NCBI GenBank assembly: GCA_018396915.1
Contig: JAGTRD010000007.1
Span: 11,372-56,046, forward strand
Length of the DNA stretch: 44,675 bases
Source: Candidatus Bathyarchaeota archaeon
GTDB lineage: Archaea; Thermoproteota; Bathyarchaeia; 40CM-2-53-6; RBG-13-38-9
Reading direction: 5' to 3'
The translations under genes were made by a program, and so were the position numbers. The notes under the pieces were generated by a model. It did no database searches, was not told where the DNA came from, and saw only the letters and a program-made list of their open reading frames with translations. Positions 42,908-44,675 of this stretch are shown one piece after another. The stretch's first letter is position 1; the number at the start of each line of letters is the position of its first letter.

Positions 42908-43243
42908 TCATTCAAACGGTCCAGCCAACATTTTCCTCATGAACTCTTGCATAGCCCTCGACCCTGCATTCAAGTATAAAGCCCCCTCCGGCGTTATCTT
43001 GTATATTCGTCTACCCCTTCCCTTATCAGACTCCCATACTCCCTCTACATACCTTTTCTCTTCTAGACTGTGTAGGAGCGGGTATAAAGTTCCTGCACTC
43101 AAGTATACCTCGAATCTCTCTCTGATCTCGATATTTATTTCGTATCCCCATCGAGGCTTGGCGTTCAGCAACCAGAGAACTATCAAGTCTAGATGGTTCC
43201 TTATCAGCCGCTCCCTCCACAGCCTATCTGGATTGTCGCTCAT
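42908..43243 (-). CDS. PadR-family transcriptional regulator
   Basis: A winged helix-turn-helix regulator. Recognisable parts are LIVLWLLNAKPRWGYEI, SAGTLYPLLHSLEEKRYVEG and the wing RGRRIYKITPEGALYL, the standard PadR layout. At about 111 aa it is a minimal member with little of the C-terminal dimerisation helix. I start at ATG 43243 (MSDNPDRLW); an upstream start at 43297 gives a non-family extension. Ligand and targets are unknown. It may control the signal peptidase downstream or the divergent region towards tdh. Confidence 0.84.
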   Translation of the reverse strand: MSDNPDRLWRERLIRNHLDLIVLWLLNAKPRWGYEINIEIRERFEVYLSAGTLYPLLHSLEEKRYVEGVWESDKGRGRRIYKITPEGALYLNAGSRAMQEFMRKMLAGPFE

Positions 43244-43368
43244 TGGTTCCAAGCCTCTGGAGCCGGTGCCTCTAATAAGACATATTTTACTGAGCATCTA
43301 ACGTATTTGACTTTACGCCTTGCAGCCATTTTTCTAACGGTATAGGCTAGGTCTATAGGCCTTTTAAT

Positions 43369-44406
43369 TCAAGGATTCAATATTATCTTCGAAGCTTTAC
43401 CTTCAAGCAGGAGTTGGAAGCCTTCTTCAGCCTTTTCTAGTGGCAGTTTGTTTGTTATTACGGTCTTAAGGTCGATGAGGCGCCTTGTGACTAGTCTCTG
43501 AACCCTGTCCCACGTACTGTACATGTATCTTCCAGTCAGCCCTCTGACGTCTATCTCCTTATAGACTATATATGTAGTCGTGTCGAGTATAGGATTCTCA
43601 GGTGAGGCGCCAAATAACACAACCTTCCCATTCTTGGCCACAATGTCTAGGGATTGTGTAACGGTTTCTCCGCTACCAGCGGCTTCGAATACAATGTCTG
43701 CCCCTCTCCGCCCTATCAGGGACTTTATTCTCTCAACAACATTTTCTTCAGTAGCATCTATGACTTCCCTTGCAGCACCTACTTTCCGGGCATGTTCGAT
43801 CCTGAATTGTTTAACATCGGTAGCTATCACATCTGATCCGAGCGCCTTCATAATCTGTTGGACATATATGCCGATTGGTCCACACCCTAGAACCACTGCG
43901 GTATCCCCTGGTTCAGGTTGAGCCCTCTGTACAGCGTGCATCGCCACTCCGCATGGTTCATACAAAGCTCCTTCATCATAGGAAGTGTCTTGTGGAAGTT
44001 TATAGGCTATGGTCTCAGGTATGACTGTGTATTCTGTAAATGCACCCTCCGGAACGTGAACTCCAAATATCTTCATATTCTCGCAAATATGCATCCTTCC
44101 AGTCCTACACATGTAGCATGTCTCACAGGGTATGTGTGTCTCACCAGCGACTTTGTCTCCAACCTTCACAAGGGATACGTTGCTTCCAACATCGACCACA
44201 TCTCCGCAGAATTCGTGACCTACAACTTTTGGCAATGTTGCATTCCACTTCAATGCTTGAGCATCCCACTTGTACAGGTGGATATCTGAACCGCAGATGG
44301 CGGCTGCCCTCACCTTCACTAAGACATCTCTTGGACCAACCTTAGGCTTCGCTATATCCATCACCTTGATGCCAGGTTTGGGTTCAACCTTCATGACTGC
44401 TTTCAT
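43369..44406 (-). CDS. tdh: L-threonine 3-dehydrogenase-like zinc dehydrogenase
   Basis: Medium-chain zinc dehydrogenase of 345 aa. The catalytic zinc site is AAICGSDIHLYKWD with GHEFCGDV after it; structural zinc is bound by CETCYMCRTGRMHIC; the NAD motif is VVLGCGPIGIYVQQ. The segment AGETHIPCETCYMCRTGRMH, then KIFGVHVPEGAFTEY, closely follows the pattern of threonine 3-dehydrogenase (AGETH...CRTG...KIFGV). The enzyme oxidises L-threonine to 2-amino-3-oxobutyrate; sorbitol or other polyol dehydrogenases are the alternative. The ATG has GGAGGAG upstream. Confidence 0.88.
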   Translation of the reverse strand: MKAVMKVEPKPGIKVMDIAKPKVGPRDVLVKVRAAAICGSDIHLYKWDAQALKWNATLPKVVGHEFCGDVVDVGSNVSLVKVGDKVAGETHIPCETCYMCRTGRMHICENMKIFGVHVPEGAFTEYTVIPETIAYKLPQDTSYDEGALYEPCGVAMHAVQRAQPEPGDTAVVLGCGPIGIYVQQIMKALGSDVIATDVKQFRIEHARKVGAAREVIDATEENVVERIKSLIGRRGADIVFEAAGSGETVTQSLDIVAKNGKVVLFGASPENPILDTTTYIVYKEIDVRGLTGRYMYSTWDRVQRLVTRRLIDLKTVITNKLPLEKAEEGFQLLLEGKASKIILNP

Positions 44407-44440
44407 ACCTACTCCTCCGAGTAAATTACACTATTCAACT

Positions 44441-44448
44441 ATTATAAA
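44441..44448 (-). promoter_or_regulatory. TATA box of the tdh gene
   Basis: Minus-strand tttataat, 35-42 bases before the tdh ATG. The predicted start of transcription falls just before the GGAGGAG ribosome site (44412-44418), giving a short leader. Confidence 0.55.
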
Positions 44449-44533
44449 GATGTGCCTTTCAGGAATAGTTGCAGTAAAAGAGATTGAGCCAGTTTTTGCG
44501 ACTCTCAACAGTGTGAATAACCTATATGTGTTT

Positions 44534-44675
44534 TCATTCAGGGGGTTTCTTTGCCTTGACCATTTGAACAGCAAGCCTGATAGCCTCCTCTAGGCTTGTA
44601 GGATCACCTGTTCCAAGCCTCAATCCAGCCCTCCTGTAAGCTGTTCCATGGTCAACTGAAGTTCTTATTATCGGT
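44534..44675 (-). CDS. PdxA-family dehydrogenase, 3' end only
   Basis: The last 46 codons of a minus-strand gene that continues past the window edge. The visible C-terminus begins [19 protein letters not shown], the closing signature of 4-hydroxythreonine-4-phosphate dehydrogenase (PdxA) and its PdxA2 relatives that act on four-carbon acid sugars, followed by [15 protein letters not shown]. The stop is TGA at 44534-44536. The gap to tdh (127 bases) contains the tdh promoter. The subfamily cannot be decided from this fragment. Confidence 0.8.
   Translation of the reverse strand, partial: PIIRTSVDHGTAYRRAGLRLGTGDPTSLEEAIRLAVQMVKAKKPPE

Noticed and set aside
1-44675. CRISPR array, insertion sequence or integrated virus
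   Set aside because: No regular direct repeats, transposase, integrase or terminal inverted repeats were seen.

Overview
The window is archaeal chromosome. It carries archaeal replication proteins (RFC small and large subunits, a GINS subunit, MCM, Hel308), a TATA-binding protein, A/V-type ATP synthase subunits, a tetraether-lipid-synthase-like radical SAM enzyme, TATA-box promoters and an intron-rich tRNA. Gins23 directly upstream of mcm, the noncanonical tRNA introns and the ComB homologue point to the TACK/Thermoproteota side; a Bathyarchaeia-like lineage is my best guess, but it is inference. I see no insertion sequence, integrase, phage gene or CRISPR array. Genes are dense, with many 4-base stop/start overlaps and several TTG or GTG starts.

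Layout. 1-1.4 kb: the 3' part of a small RIO/Bud32-like kinase and an SDR oxidoreductase. 1.8-4.0 kb (minus): rfcS-rfcL. 4.0-8.2 kb (minus): an NfnA/NfnB-like flavoprotein pair followed by an FMN glutamate-synthase-like protein. 8.4-13.2 kb (plus): gins23-mcm-hel308. 13.2-17.0 kb: a candidate structured RNA, a tiny zinc-ribbon protein, purB, an asparagine-synthetase-like protein lacking the usual glutaminase cysteine, and a tRNA-Pro(GGG) apparently interrupted by four short introns. 17.1-18.1 kb: hypE. 18.1-24.0 kb (minus): a seven-gene overlapping operon of secreted or membrane proteins around a MoxR ATPase and a DUF58 protein. 24.2-30.4 kb (minus): hypF-hypC-hypB-hypA-hypD and a membrane glycosyltransferase with a damaged or misread 5' end.

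30.5-36.3 kb: A/V-type ATP synthase subunits E, H, I, K and C scattered over both strands, with a small membrane protein and a second C-like protein; the catalytic A and B subunits and D and F are absent. 36.4-38.4 kb: a tandem-duplicated Lrp-like regulator and ComB. 38.5-41.6 kb: two divergent radical SAM proteins, one resembling tetraether lipid synthase. 41.6-44.7 kb (minus): TBP, signal peptidase I with a His-rich tail, a PadR regulator, threonine-dehydrogenase-like Tdh and the 3' end of a pdxA-like gene.

The genes therefore cover DNA replication and repair, electron and nitrogen metabolism through flavoproteins, maturation of a [NiFe] hydrogenase encoded elsewhere, the ATP synthase stalk, membrane and collar, and envelope or lipid chemistry. 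The strongest observations are the four-intron tRNA-Pro, the dispersed ATPase cluster with two C-type subunits, the truncated-looking Tes and glycosyltransferase starts, and the structured intergenic element at about 13.3 kb.
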